In this document: one piece after another, positions 19,986 through 30,300 of the stretch | Numbering within the stretch: position 1 is the stretch's first letter | Layout: each line of letters starts with the position of its first letter | From: Halochromatium roseum | GTDB lineage: Bacteria > Pseudomonadota > Gammaproteobacteria > Chromatiales > Chromatiaceae | Direction: 5' to 3' | NCBI RefSeq assembly: GCF_016653315.1 | Contig: NZ_NHSH01000072.1 | Span: forward strand, 124,001 to 188,000 | Length of the DNA: 64,000 nucleotides | Translations under genes and position numbers: made by a program | The notes under the pieces: model-generated | Database searches by the model: none | The model's input: the letters and a program-made list of their open reading frames with translations, nothing else | What the model was told of the DNA's origin: nothing

Positions 19986-20073
19986 GGTTCATGGCGCGGC
20001 AACAACTGCTCACTCAGTATCGCATCGTGACTGTGCCTGCCGGTCGGCTGTTCGGGTCAGGCTTGAGCGTCGC

Positions 20074-23000
20074 TCACAGCCCCAGCTCACGCCAACGCCG
20101 CTCAAGGCGCTTGACCGAGACCGGATAGGCGGTACCAAGCTGCTGGGCGAAGAGTGAGACGCGCAGCTCTTCGAGCATCCAGCGGATCTCGTCGAGGCGC
20201 TCGTCTTGACGCTCGGCGTCGGCGGCCGCGACGACTCGCTCGCGCCAGCGCTCGAGTAGCGGCGCCAGCTCCTGCATCCGGTCGCGGTCGCGGGTGGCGG
20301 CTTGCGGCAGCTTTTCGGCGCGTTGCTCGAGCGCGCGCAGATAGCGCGGATAGTCTTGCAGGTGCGCAAATGGGATCTGGACCAGGAAGCCACGGTAGAC
20401 CAGGCTGTCTAGATGCGCGCGCATGTCGAGCACCGAGGGCATCCATTGCATCTGGGTGATGCCATCAAGACGCTTGCGCAAGACCTGATAGGTGCCAAGG
20501 AGATTGGCGGCTAAGCCGCAGACCTCCTGCGCGACCGGGAACAGACGCGGCTTGTTGGTCTTCAGACGCTGCTCGAAGCTGGCCTGCTCGCGGATCGGCG
20601 GCTGACCTTCGGTAAAGGTCAGGTCAAGGATCAAGGCCAGCAGCTCATCGGCGAGATCAGGACCGGCCGCGGTTGGCTCGGTTTGGGGCGCCTTGGCATA
20701 TTGCAGACGCAGGCGACTGAGGCCACCGGCGGTGTCGCAGAGACCACGGCGCAATGTGCGCAGATCGGCGCCGAGGGCGAGCATGAACAGCCGCCGCAGT
20801 CCGCTGCGCATCGCCTCGGCGGCGCTGTGCTCAGCATCCAGCACTCGAATCGCAACCGCGCCACCTTGATCCACCAGGGCCGGCCAGCCGCGTAGCTTGA
20901 TACCCGCGCGGTCGAGATCGACCGACTCCGGCAGCGTGCCAAAGTCCCAGCGGGTGATGCCATCGCGCTCGATCGCATGCCCCCAGGTCGCTGCAGGGTT
21001 GGCCGAGCCCAAGGCGGTGGCTCCCGATGCGGCCATGGCGGCCCGCTGCCCTCGCACCATCGCGCTTGCCGGTGTATGCCCTTGAGGCGGATTGGCTTCA
21101 CGCCCCTTACCGCTGGGCGTCCTTGCTCCATGCGCAGCACCTTTAGTCCGTTGGCCTCTTTGCGCGCCAGAGCGGAGTGCACGGCCTCCTGGCTCAGGTC
21201 CTCCAGACAGCTCAGGTCCAGACGCTGACGCAAACGGCCCTGCCAGCCCGCGCTGACCCTCCCCCAAGGCCCCCTCACCAAAGGCCCCCTCAGCCAGTCG
21301 GCGCTTGAGCCGCAGCAGATCGTCGTCAAATGCCAGGGTGCGCCCTTCCAGATCGACCAGCCGCAGCTTCATCCGCAGATAGGGCGGCAGCGCGGCCTCG
21401 TCCCAGGCATCCTCCGGCACCTGCACGCCGGTCAGGGCCTTCAGCGCCTCACCCAAGGCGCGCACCAGAGGCCGATCCGAGGGCGTCAGCCGCGCTGCCA
21501 CCCGGGCCGCGGTATCTGGTATCGGCACGAACGAGCGCCGCAGCGTCTTCGGCAGCCCGCGCAGCATCGCGGTGATGCGCTCTTCCAGCAGCCCCGGCAC
21601 CAGCCATTGCAGGCGCTCGGAGGAGACCTGGTTGATCAACATCGCCGGCAGCACCAGGGTCAGACCATCGGCCTCATGGCCAGGCTCGAAACGGTATTCG
21701 AGCGGCAGCTCGGTGGCACCGACCTGTAACCGATCCGGAAACTGCTCGCCGGTGATAGCGCGCGCATCCTGCTGCATCACCTGCTCTAGGTCCATGTGCA
21801 GCAGCTTTGGCTGTTTCTGGGTCGCCTTGCGCAGCCAGCGCTCAAACTGGGGCTTGGAATAGATGCCAGAGGGGACACGCTGCTGATAGAAGGTATAGAG
21901 GCCCTCCTCGTCGACCAGGATATCGCGCCGGCGCGACTTGGCCTCGAGCTGATGCATGTACTCGATCAGCTCCTGATTGTGACGCCAAAACGGCGCGCGG
22001 GTCTCGAAATCGCCCTCGACCAGCGCCGAGCGCAGGAAGACCTCGCGCGCCTCGGCCGGGTTGATCGGCCCGTAGTTGACGCGCCGCCGGCTGAACAGAG
22101 TGATGCCGTAGAGGGTGACGGTCTCGAAGGCGGCGACCTGACCGGCGCGCGACTGCCAGTGCGGCTCCGACCAGCTGCGCTTGACCAGATGCTGGCCGGC
22201 GGCCTCGACCCAGGCCGGCTGCACGCGCGCGCAGGTGCGGCCATATTGGCGCGTGGTCTCGACCCGCTCGGCGCAGATGATCCACTTTGGCGTCGCCGCA
22301 AACAGCGTCGAGCCGGGGTGGATGTAGAAGCGGCCGCCGCGCGCGCCTTGGTATTCGCGCTGCTCGTCCTTGCGGCCGATGTTGCTGAGCAGACCAGTGA
22401 GCAAGGCGCGATGGACCTCCTCGTAGGTGCCCTCGGCTTGAGGCTTGACCGGGCGATGCCTCGGAGGGTGGTTGTCCGCGTGCTTGCTCTGATGCTCGCC
22501 TGTGGTCTTGCCCGCATGCTTGCCTGCGGTCTCCGCATGCTTATCTGAGGTCTCCGCATGTTTGCCTGCGATCTCCGCATCTTTGCCTGCGATCTCCGCA
22601 TCTTTGCTGGCGGCCTGCATATGCTTGCCGGAGGCCTGTGCACGCTTGCCGGCGACCTGTGCATGTTTCTCGGCCTGTTTGCCCAGGCCCTGCTCCCTGT
22701 TCTCGCGATAGCCAAGCTCGGCCATCAGCTCATGCAGCTGGATCTGGGTGTCGTGCCATTCCTGCACCCGATTCCAGGACAGGAAGTGCTGCTTGCACAG
22801 GCGCTGGAACTTGCGCCGGGTCAGATGCCGGCGCTCCTTCTCCAGGAACTCCCAGAGATTGAGGAAACCGAGAAAGTCCGAGTCGGGATGGCGGAAGGTG
22901 GCGTGGATCTCGTCGGCGGCTTGCTGCTGGTCGATGGGCCGCTCGCGCGGGTCCTGCACCGCCAGTGCGGCGGCGATGATGCTCAGCTCACGCAGGCAAT

Positions 23001-24555
23001 GGTGCTCGGCACCGGCGAGCAGCATGCGGCCGATACGAGGGTCCACCGGCAGCCGTGCGAGCTGCTTGCCGATCGGCGTCAGGTCGCCCTTAGCATCGAT
23101 CGCGGCCAGTTCTTCCAAGGCCCGATAGCCATCCGAGATCAGCTTGGAATCGGGCGGATCGACGAACGGAAAACGCTCGATCTCGCCGAAGCCGAGCTGC
23201 TTCATCTGCAGGATGACCGCAGCCAGATTGGAGCGACGGATCTCGGGCTCGGTGTGTTCGGCGCGGACGGCGAAGTTATCCTCGTCGTAGAGGCGAATGC
23301 AGACGCCGGAGGCGATGCGCCCACAGCGACCCTTGCGCTGATCGGCCGAGGCCTGGGAGATGCGCTCCACCGGCAGGCGCTGCACCTTGCTGCGATGGCT
23401 ATAGCGGCTGATGCGGGCGAAGCCGGGGTCGATCACATAGTGGATACCGGGCACCGTCAGCGAGGTCTCGGCGACGTTGGTGGCCAACACCACGCGCCGC
23501 GTGCCATGCGGCTGAAACACCCGCGCCTGCTCGGCCGGCCCTTGGCGCGCGTAGAGCGGCAAGACCTCAGTCGAGGGTGGATGCTGCTTGCGCAGCGTCT
23601 CGGCGGTCTCGCGGATCTCGCGCTCGCCAGAGAGGAACACCAGCACATCGCCCGGCCCCTCGCGGGCGAGCTCAGCAACGGCGTCCGAGATGGCCTGCTG
23701 CATCGCATCGTCACGCTCACCGGCGTGCTCCTCCTCGGGAGGGCGGTAGCGGACCTCGACCGGATAGGTGCGCCCGGAGATCTCGATGATCGGCGCGGCG
23801 GCAGCGCCAGCAGCAGCGCCAAAGTGGTTAGCAAAGCGCTGCGGGTCGATGGTGGCCGAGGTGATGATCAGCTTCAGATCGGGCCGCTTTGGCAGCAGCT
23901 GCTTCAGATAGCCGAGCAAGAAGTCGATATTGAGGCTGCGCTCATGGGCCTCATCGATGATCAGGGTGTCGTATTCGTTCAGATAACGATCGCGCTGGAT
24001 CTCGGCGAGCAGGATGCCGTCGGTCATCAGCTTCACCGAGGTCTCTGGGCGCACCCGGTCGTGGAAGCGGACCTTGTAGCCAACCGTGCTACCAAGCTCG
24101 GTGCCCAGCTCGGCAGCGATGCGGCTGGACAGGCTGCGCGCGGCGATGCGGCGTGGCTGGGTGTGGCCGATGCGTCCGAACAGGCCGCGGCCCAGTGCGA
24201 GACAGAGCTTCGGCAGCTGGGTCGACTTACCAGAGCCGGTCTCGCCGCAGAGCACGATGACCTGATGCTGCTCGATCAGCTTGGCGATCTCGTCGCGGCG
24301 CTCACTGACCGGTAGCTCGGGTGGAAACGGGATCTGGCTCGGGATCGCGGCTCGACGGGCGTCGACGATCGCGCGCGACTGGTCGATCGCGTGCGCAAGA
24401 TCACGCCAGTGGTCATGGTCTTGTGTCGATTCGGCATCTGGCTGAACCGCGGTGGCCGACACTGACAGCCGTTTCAGCGTACGCTTGAGCCGACGGCGAT
24501 CCTTGAAGAGGCATTGGGCAATGGCGGCCAGCGTATCTTGGCGGCGGGTAGACAA
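20074..24555 (-). CDS. hrpA: ATP-dependent RNA helicase HrpA
   Basis: DEAH-box RNA helicase, 1493 residues against about 1300 in E. coli. P-loop CGETGSGKSTQLPKL (about 100), DEAH box IIDEAHERSLNIDFLLGYL, then GRCGRIASGVC (motif VI), HA2/winged-helix, OB-fold and the long DUF3418 C-terminus ending in SVKRLERRWRELGL, as in E. coli. The extra length is two insertions. Residues about 629-682 are a run of seven-residue repeats (KHAETAG-like units, coded by 21-bp repeats). Residues about 1089-1188 are a Gly/Ala/Arg-rich, probably disordered stretch. Both sit between conserved blocks, so the folded domains remain complete. TTG start preceded by AAGAGA. Followed upstream on the same strand by uspA, 30 bp away. 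Known HrpA acts on stalled or collided ribosomes and mRNA processing. Confidence 0.95.
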   Translation of the reverse strand: MSTRRQDTLAAIAQCLFKDRRRLKRTLKRLSVSATAVQPDAESTQDHDHWRDLAHAIDQSRAIVDARRAAIPSQIPFPPELPVSERRDEIAKLIEQHQVIVLCGETGSGKSTQLPKLCLALGRGLFGRIGHTQPRRIAARSLSSRIAAELGTELGSTVGYKVRFHDRVRPETSVKLMTDGILLAEIQRDRYLNEYDTLIIDEAHERSLNIDFLLGYLKQLLPKRPDLKLIITSATIDPQRFANHFGAAAGAAAAPIIEISGRTYPVEVRYRPPEEEHAGERDDAMQQAISDAVAELAREGPGDVLVFLSGEREIRETAETLRKQHPPSTEVLPLYARQGPAEQARVFQPHGTRRVVLATNVAETSLTVPGIHYVIDPGFARISRYSHRSKVQRLPVERISQASADQRKGRCGRIASGVCIRLYDEDNFAVRAEHTEPEIRRSNLAAVILQMKQLGFGEIERFPFVDPPDSKLISDGYRALEELAAIDAKGDLTPIGKQLARLPVDPRIGRMLLAGAEHHCLRELSIIAAALAVQDPRERPIDQQQAADEIHATFRHPDSDFLGFLNLWEFLEKERRHLTRRKFQRLCKQHFLSWNRVQEWHDTQIQLHELMAELGYRENREQGLGKQAEKHAQVAGKRAQASGKHMQAASKDAEIAGKDAEIAGKHAETSDKHAETAGKHAGKTTGEHQSKHADNHPPRHRPVKPQAEGTYEEVHRALLTGLLSNIGRKDEQREYQGARGGRFYIHPGSTLFAATPKWIICAERVETTRQYGRTCARVQPAWVEAAGQHLVKRSWSEPHWQSRAGQVAAFETVTLYGITLFSRRRVNYGPINPAEAREVFLRSALVEGDFETRAPFWRHNQELIEYMHQLEAKSRRRDILVDEEGLYTFYQQRVPSGIYSKPQFERWLRKATQKQPKLLHMDLEQVMQQDARAITGEQFPDRLQVGATELPLEYRFEPGHEADGLTLVLPAMLINQVSSERLQWLVPGLLEERITAMLRGLPKTLRRSFVPIPDTAARVAARLTPSDRPLVRALGEALKALTGVQVPEDAWDEAALPPYLRMKLRLVDLEGRTLAFDDDLLRLKRRLAEGAFGEGALGEGQRGLAGPFASASGPELSGGPEPGGRALRSGAQRGQRTKGAAHGARTPSGKGREANPPQGHTPASAMVRGQRAAMAASGATALGSANPAATWGHAIERDGITRWDFGTLPESVDLDRAGIKLRGWPALVDQGGAVAIRVLDAEHSAAEAMRSGLRRLFMLALGADLRTLRRGLCDTAGGLSRLRLQYAKAPQTEPTAAGPDLADELLALILDLTFTEGQPPIREQASFEQRLKTNKPRLFPVAQEVCGLAANLLGTYQVLRKRLDGITQMQWMPSVLDMRAHLDSLVYRGFLVQIPFAHLQDYPRYLRALEQRAEKLPQAATRDRDRMQELAPLLERWRERVVAAADAERQDERLDEIRWMLEELRVSLFAQQLGTAYPVSVKRLERRWRELGL
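22513..22670 (-). repeat. 21-bp tandem repeats within hrpA
   Basis: Seven to eight imperfect 21-bp units in frame encode KHAQVAG, KRAQASG, KHMQAAS, KDAEIAG (twice, nearly identical DNA), KHAETSD and KHAETAG. The unit is one heptad, so the product is likely a charged helix or coiled coil. The 21-bp period can expand or contract without breaking the frame. Confidence 0.9.
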
Positions 24556-24584
24556 GGCAATCTCTTACAATCTTAGACAGAAAC

Positions 24585-25064
24585 CTAGCCCGCCTCCGCA
24601 TCACCATCGAGCCGAACCGCAAGCACATCACAAACCTCATGCTTGAGCAGTGACTGCGGCGTCGACCCGAGCAGCCGACCGAGCCAGTTGCGCTCATGGA
24701 CACCGACGATCACCAGATCGGCGCCAATATCGCGCGCGACATGCTGAATGCTTCGGGCCGTTGGGCCTGACTCGATGATCCGATCCTGGACCGGCACCGA
24801 GAGGCGCTCACCGAGCACATCGATCTCTTTCTGCGCAAGCTCCAGCAGTTCCTTCTCCAGGCGACCATCGTTCGGCAGGATGGGCTCGGCGACGAAGGCA
24901 CCACCGGCATACTCGGTGCCAGGCGCCACGTAATCGACCACGTTGACCAGCGAAAGCCGCGCGTCGAATCGATCCCGCATCATCACGGCACGCTCAAGCA
25001 CCACCTCGGACTCGGGTGAAAAGTCAACACCGACGAGGATATGCGTGTAACCCTTGCTAGACAT
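24585..25064 (-). CDS. Universal stress protein, UspA family
   Basis: Single-domain Usp of about 159 residues. N-terminus ILVGVDFSPESEVVLERAV is the family's first strand and helix. The C-terminal half has GADLVIVGVHERNWLGRLLGS, matching the ATP-binding GxxG...GS/T pattern, then the usual final strand CDVLAVRL. It is cytoplasmic and usually induced by stasis or membrane and oxidative stress in relatives. ATG at 25064 preferred over the GTG one codon upstream. It lies 30 bp upstream of hrpA on the same strand and may be cotranscribed with it. Confidence 0.9.
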   Translation of the reverse strand: MSSKGYTHILVGVDFSPESEVVLERAVMMRDRFDARLSLVNVVDYVAPGTEYAGGAFVAEPILPNDGRLEKELLELAQKEIDVLGERLSVPVQDRIIESGPTARSIQHVARDIGADLVIVGVHERNWLGRLLGSTPQSLLKHEVCDVLAVRLDGDAEAG

Positions 25065-25144
25065 CACTCGGCACCTGTAGACAGCCTGATCCTGCCCAAA
25101 GTATAGAGGTTTCGACTGTCATTGCCTTCAGAAGTAGCACAACC

Positions 25145-26029
25145 ATGATTGATCTCGACGCCCTGCTCAGCCTCAACCGCCCTGAGGACTATGTGCGTTG
25201 GCGCGATCAGAAACTCGCGCAGGCACCCCAGCGGCTCGAGGAGCTGATCGTCGAGGTGCGCGACCCCCGGCAGCTCAGTGAAGCCGAGCGTCAGGCCCTC
25301 ATCGATCGTTGTCGACGCGCCAATATGGCAATCTATGTCTCCGCGCTTGGGAGCGACCCTGACAAGCTGATCCCGCATCGGCTCGGGATACAGCTCGGGC
25401 TCGGCGCGCTGGATCACAACCCCGGCGCTGATGAGGATGCCATCACTGCCCTGAGCGTGCAGCCTGATGCGCTGCATCGTCGTTACATTCCCTACACCGA
25501 CCGGCCCATTGCCTGGCACACCGACGGGTACTACAACCCTCCGGAGCGCCAGATCAACGCCTTCATCCTCCATTGTGTCCGGCCAGCCGCCGTTGGCGGC
25601 AGTAATCGACTCATCGACCCGGAGATGCTCTACATCCGCTTGCGCGAGCGCAACCCAGAGCACATCGCCGCACTGACGCACCCGAGTGCGATGACCATTC
25701 CACCGAACAGCGTCGACGGCGTCGAGCTGAGACCGGCCAGCATCGGACCGGTGTTCCGGCGCGGCGAGGCCGGCCATCTGGCACTGCGCTATACCGATCG
25801 GCGGCGCAGTATCCAGTGGCGGCAAGACGGGCCAACCGAGACCGCCGTCGAGGCCCTTCGTGGCCAGCTCGATGACCCGCAAACACCCTGTTTCGAGGCC
25901 CGACTCGAGTCCGGCTGGGGCCTGATCTGCAACAACGTGCTGCACAGCCGCAGCCAGTTTGAAGACAACGCGGCTCAGACCCGACTGCTCTACCGTGCCC
26001 GCTATTACCGGCGCATTGCTGATACCTAA
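25145..26029 (+). CDS. TauD/TfdA-family Fe(II)/2-oxoglutarate dioxygenase
   Basis: Non-haem iron oxygenase of about 294 residues. The facial triad is visible: His125-x-Asp127 in WHTDGYYNPP and His267 in NNVLHSRSQF. The 2-oxoglutarate-binding Arg is in TRLLYRARYYRR near the end. Adjacent PERQINAFILHCVRPAAVGG is typical of the TauD fold. The substrate cannot be read from sequence; no sulfonate, phosphonate or amino-acid cluster is near. It is divergent from uspA, with only about 80 bp between them, and is followed by a strong hairpin. Confidence 0.85.
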   Translation: MIDLDALLSLNRPEDYVRWRDQKLAQAPQRLEELIVEVRDPRQLSEAERQALIDRCRRANMAIYVSALGSDPDKLIPHRLGIQLGLGALDHNPGADEDAITALSVQPDALHRRYIPYTDRPIAWHTDGYYNPPERQINAFILHCVRPAAVGGSNRLIDPEMLYIRLRERNPEHIAALTHPSAMTIPPNSVDGVELRPASIGPVFRRGEAGHLALRYTDRRRSIQWRQDGPTETAVEALRGQLDDPQTPCFEARLESGWGLICNNVLHSRSQFEDNAAQTRLLYRARYYRRIADT

Positions 26030-26096
26030 ATTCCACGCCCTGCTCAGACCGCCTGGAACGAGCCAGATCGCGGTCAGCTATACAACCTGAAACGAC

Positions 26097-26135
26097 AAAA
26101 CGCCACGATCCTGACAGTAGGATCATGGCGTTTTT
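26097..26135. terminator. Bidirectional intrinsic terminator
   Basis: Arms 26097-26112 and 26119-26134 form a 16-bp stem with one mismatch around a 6-nt loop (GACAGT). The stem is flanked by an A-run on the left and five Ts on the right, so it can terminate both the plus-strand dioxygenase gene and the minus-strand gene that ends at 26165. Confidence 0.9.
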
Positions 26136-26164
26136 GGCCCGCCAAGACGGCGGAAGGCCTAGCC

Positions 26165-27088
26165 TCAGCGTGGACTCGCGACCGGGCGCGGTGGCATCGG
26201 CGAGAACTGCGGCCCCCAGGTCGGAACCGGTCGACTCGGCATGAATTTGCGAGGCTCAACCGGAGGCGTGAAGGTGCCAGGGATCGGCGAGGGCGGTACC
26301 TGGGCAACCGGCAACGGACGCGCTTCGGCTGGAGCACTCGCCTGCGCCTCGGTATCAACCGCAGGCTCAGTGCTTGCGGTTTCAGCTGCAGCCGGCTCGG
26401 CCGGCGGCACTGTGGCTTCAGTCGCTTCAGCGACCTTCGCAGGCTCCTCGTCGCTCACTGCAGGCGCTTCAGCAGCAACGGGCGCCTCAGAAGCGGTCTC
26501 TGCTGCTGCGGTTGCTGTGGATGCCGGCTCGGCTGCTGGGGTTTCCTCAGCGGTCGTAACGGTTTCAGGTGCCGCCTCCCCGGTCTCCGGCTCGGCCGCC
26601 ACGGGCTCGGCATCGCTCGACGCGGTCGTCACCGATTCTGTCGCATCAGGCGCTGCCGCTGGCTCGGCTGCCGTTGGCTCAGCTGCTGCTGTCTCGGCTT
26701 CAGGTGCTGCCGCTGGCTCAGCATCGCTGGCCTCAGCTGCCACCGCCTCTGCCGCCGGCTCGTCCTCAGGGGCGGCCGCCGTTGCCGCTTCTGCCGCTGG
26801 GGCAGGCTCAGCCGCTGCTGGGGCGGCGGTAGGCTCAGAAGCAGCGGCTGCCGCTGGCTGCTCTGGCGGCGGTTCTGCTGTCTTTACAGCGACCCGACCG
26901 ACCGGCGCGAGGTTCGCGGCGACCGTCGAGGGTGGCAGTTGGGCGTCGTCATCATCGCCACCCGCCAGAAAGACGTAGCCGCCGCCGATCACCAATAACA
27001 CGGCAACAACCTTGACCGACAGCATGCCGATATCTTTCGTGTTCAGGGTCTCGAGCATGGAACCGAGACCGGATTTATTGTCACTCAC
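26165..27088 (-). CDS. Ala/Pro/Glu-rich membrane-anchored protein, function unknown
   Basis: 307 residues. A short N-terminal part (SMLETLNTKDIGML) is followed by one transmembrane helix (about 24-42, VKVVAVLLVIGGGYVFLAGG) and DDDD. The next roughly 190 residues are almost only Ala, Glu, Pro, Thr and Ser (AAEPTAAEPAAAPD-like runs). The last 45 residues are Pro-rich with aromatic residues (FTPPVEPRKFMPSRP, TWGPQFSPMPP). The layout suggests an inner-membrane anchor, an extended periplasm-spanning linker and a terminal binding peptide. This is a shape-based inference; I recognise no family. GTG start with AGAGGAAG upstream. Single gene, ending at the shared terminator. Confidence 0.7.
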   Translation of the reverse strand: MSDNKSGLGSMLETLNTKDIGMLSVKVVAVLLVIGGGYVFLAGGDDDDAQLPPSTVAANLAPVGRVAVKTAEPPPEQPAAAAASEPTAAPAAAEPAPAAEAATAAAPEDEPAAEAVAAEASDAEPAAAPEAETAAAEPTAAEPAAAPDATESVTTASSDAEPVAAEPETGEAAPETVTTAEETPAAEPASTATAAAETASEAPVAAEAPAVSDEEPAKVAEATEATVPPAEPAAAETASTEPAVDTEAQASAPAEARPLPVAQVPPSPIPGTFTPPVEPRKFMPSRPVPTWGPQFSPMPPRPVASPR

Positions 27089-27281
27089 TGAAATCTTCCT
27101 CTTCGCGCAAGTTCGAGCCGCACATGGGGCAGGTCAAAACCCTGTGAAGACTGCCTGATTCTGCGGCGGTGTTCAAGGCGCAACCACATGAACGACGATT
27201 ATATTGGGCGACTGGGCAACGATTCTAGGTCTCGAACGGCAATGCTGAGCCAGCGCGCCACCAATGCGCTACCCTTTGCGC

Positions 27282-27305
27282 CGCGATTAAGTGCGCGATT
27301 AAGTG
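27282..27305. repeat. Exact 12-bp tandem duplication
   Basis: CGCGATTAAGTG occurs twice without a gap in the spacer just downstream of the dnaE stop codon. Confidence 0.85.
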
Positions 27306-27310
27306 CTCGC

Positions 27311-30300
27311 CTAAGCAGCGGCCTCAGCCCCGGCCGCAACCCCAGCAGTCGACCCGGTCGCAGCATGAGAACCGGTCAGCGGCTGCGGCAACTTAGGACC
27401 CGCGATGCGCCGCTTCAGCCTGCGTTGATAAACGACCTCGACCGCGGCGTCGTTACCTAACAACTGCCGCAGTTGCTTCAATAAGGCATCCGTCGGCTCG
27501 ACCCTCCATCTCGCACCAAGCTGCATGGTCACCGCGGCCTCAGGACAGCGATACTCGAGCAACACCGGCAATCCCGTCTCAAGCCGACTCGCCTCGAGCG
27601 CGGTCGCCAGCGCTTGCAACACCTCCGCCCCGCCCGCGTGCGCGACTGGATCGCTAAGATCGAGCCGCAGCGCCAGATGATCGGCGAGTTTGGTACGTGC
27701 CTCGGCGAGGGTGCGCACCTCGGTGGCGGTGAGCGTCCAGCCATTGGTGAAATTGTCCGGGCGCAGATTGCCGGTCACCGCAATGATCGCGTCCGGCACC
27801 AGCACATGCCGCACCTGCTCGAATAGCTCCGGGAAGATGGTCGCCTCGATGCGGCCGGTGCGATCATCCAGCGTCACCGTCGCCATGCGACCACGCGCGG
27901 TCTTGTTGGCGCGAATCGCCATGATCAGTCCGACCAGGGTGCGCTGCTCGCGATCCTGACCGCGCGGCCCAAGGTTAGCCCCCAGCCCCTGCGCCGTCTC
28001 CAGCAGCCGACCGATGCGCTGCGAGACCATGGCATTCAGCTCGGTCTCATAGCGGTTGATCGGATGCCCGGTCAGATAGAGTCCAAGCGTCTCCTTCTCG
28101 CCCAGCAAGCGCTCATCCTGGTCCCAATCTGGCCAGGTTTGGGCCGCAATCTGCGGGTCTGGCATCAGCGCCGCGGCCTTGCTCGGCGTCGCATCCAGGG
28201 CGCCAAACAGGTCGCCCTGCCCAGCCGCCTCCTGCGCATGATGCTGCTCGGCAAGCTTGAGCGCCAACGGCAGCCGGTTGATCAGCGTGGCGCGATTCTC
28301 GCCCAGCTCGTCCAAGGCACCCGCACGCACCAGCGCCTCAAGCACGCGCTTGTTCGCCTTCTGCAGATCGATGCGACGACAGAAGGCCCAGAGATCCTCA
28401 AAGGGGCCGCCTTGCTGACGCATCGCCAACATCGAGGCGATCGCCGATTCACCAACCCCTTTGATCGCCCCTAGCCCGTAGACCACCGTCTCGTCACCGT
28501 CGATGGTGAACCTCAGCTCGGAACGGTTGATCCTCGGCGGCTCGACCTTCAGCCGCATGCTCCGGCACTCGTCGATCAAGGTCACCACCTTGTCGGTGTT
28601 GTCCATATCCGCCGAGAGCACCGCGGCCATGAAGGCAGCCGGATAATGAGCCTTCAGCCAGAGTGTCTGGTAGGAGACCAAGGCATAGGCGGCAGAATGA
28701 CTCTTATTAAATCCGTAACCAGCAAATTTCTCCATTAAATCAAAGATATAAGTCGCTATCTTCGGGTCGACCCCACGCTCGGTCGCGCCCTGCTCGAAGA
28801 TGGCGCGCTGCTTCTCCATCTCCTCGGCCTTCTTCTTGCCCATCGCTCGGCGCAGCAGATCCGCGCCACCGAGCGAGTAGCCGGCCAGTACCTGGGCGAT
28901 CTGCATCACCTGCTCTTGATAGAGGATGACGCCATAGGTCGGCTTGAGGATCGGCTCCAGGTCTGGATGCGGATAGGCGACATCGGCGCGACCGTGCTTG
29001 CGATCGCAGAAGTCATCGACCATGCCCGACTGCAGCGGGCCGGGCCGGAACAGCGCCACCAGCGCGGTCATGTCCTCAAAGCTGTCGGGCTGCAACTTGC
29101 GGATCAGCTCCTTCATGCCGCGCGACTCAAGCTGGAACACCGCCGTGGTCTGGCAAGACTTGAGCAGCTTGAAGGCGTCCGCGTCATGCGGGTCGATCAG
29201 GTTGATATCGAGCGGCGCCTCGCCCTTAGCCTGACGCTCAGCATTGATGGTCTTCAATGCCCAGTCGATGATGGTCAGGGTGCGCAGGCCAAGGAAATCG
29301 AACTTGACCAGACCGGCCTGCTCAACGTCGTCCTTATCGTATTGGGTCACCAGGTTGTGGCCGTCGGGCTCGCAGTAGAGTGGCGCGAAGTCGGTGAGCT
29401 TGGTCGGCGCGATCACCACCCCGCCGGCGTGCTTGCCGGCATTGCGGGCGATACCTTCGAGCTTGCGCGCCATATCGATGATGCCGGTGACGGCCTCATC
29501 GTCCTTATAGGCAGCGGCCAGGTCCGGGCTCTCCTCCAGCGCCTTGTCGAGCGTCATCTTCAGCTCAAAGGGCACCATCTTGGCGATCTTGTCGACGAAG
29601 CCATAGGGATGGCCGAGCACGCGCCCAACATCGCGCACCACCGCCTTGGCCGCCATGGTGCCAAAGGTGATGATCTGCGAGACCGCCTCGCGGCCGTACT
29701 TGCCGGCGACGTAGTCGATGACCTCGTCGCGGCGGTCCATGCAGAAGTCGACGTCGAAGTCCGGCATCGAGACGCGCTCGGGATTGAGGAAGCGCTCGAA
29801 CAGCAGCTCGTGCTCGATCGGGTCCAGATCGGTGATCTTGAGCGCATAAGCCACCAATGAGCCGGCACCGGAGCCGCGCCCGGGCCCCACCGGGATGCCG
29901 TTGTCCTTGGCCCAGCGGATGAAGTCGGCGACGATCAGGAAGTAGCCCGGGAAGCCCATCTGGCAGATCACATCGAGCTCGAGCTGCAGGCGCTCGTCGT
30001 AGACGCGGCGCTGTTCGGCAAACGCGGGCGCCTTGCGATCGAAGGTCCGATCGAGCCGCCATTCGAGCCCGGCGCGCGATTCGGCGGCCAGGTGCTCGTC
30101 GATGCTGAGACCATCAGGCACCGGCGAATCGGGCAGAAAGGTCTCGCCCAAGCGCAGATCCAGGTTACAGCGCTTGGCGATCTCGACGCTGTTCTCGAGC
30201 GCCTCGGGGAGGTCCGCGAACAGCTCGGCCATCTCCTCGGGCGTGCGCAGGTATTGTTGCGGGCTATGGCGGCGCGGGCGGCGTGGATCATCGAGGGTGT

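Noticed and set aside
22513-22670. Possible CRISPR-like repeat array
   Set aside because: Units are 21 bp, contiguous without spacers and in frame inside hrpA, so they are coding tandem repeats.
22558-24315. 585-codon plus-strand frame opposite hrpA
   Set aside because: No initiation context or motif; hrpA helicase motifs occupy the minus strand throughout.
26241-26978. Ala/Gly/Ser-rich plus-strand frame
   Set aside because: Mirror of the repetitive Ala/Glu/Pro codons of the minus-strand gene, which has start signal, membrane helix and terminator.
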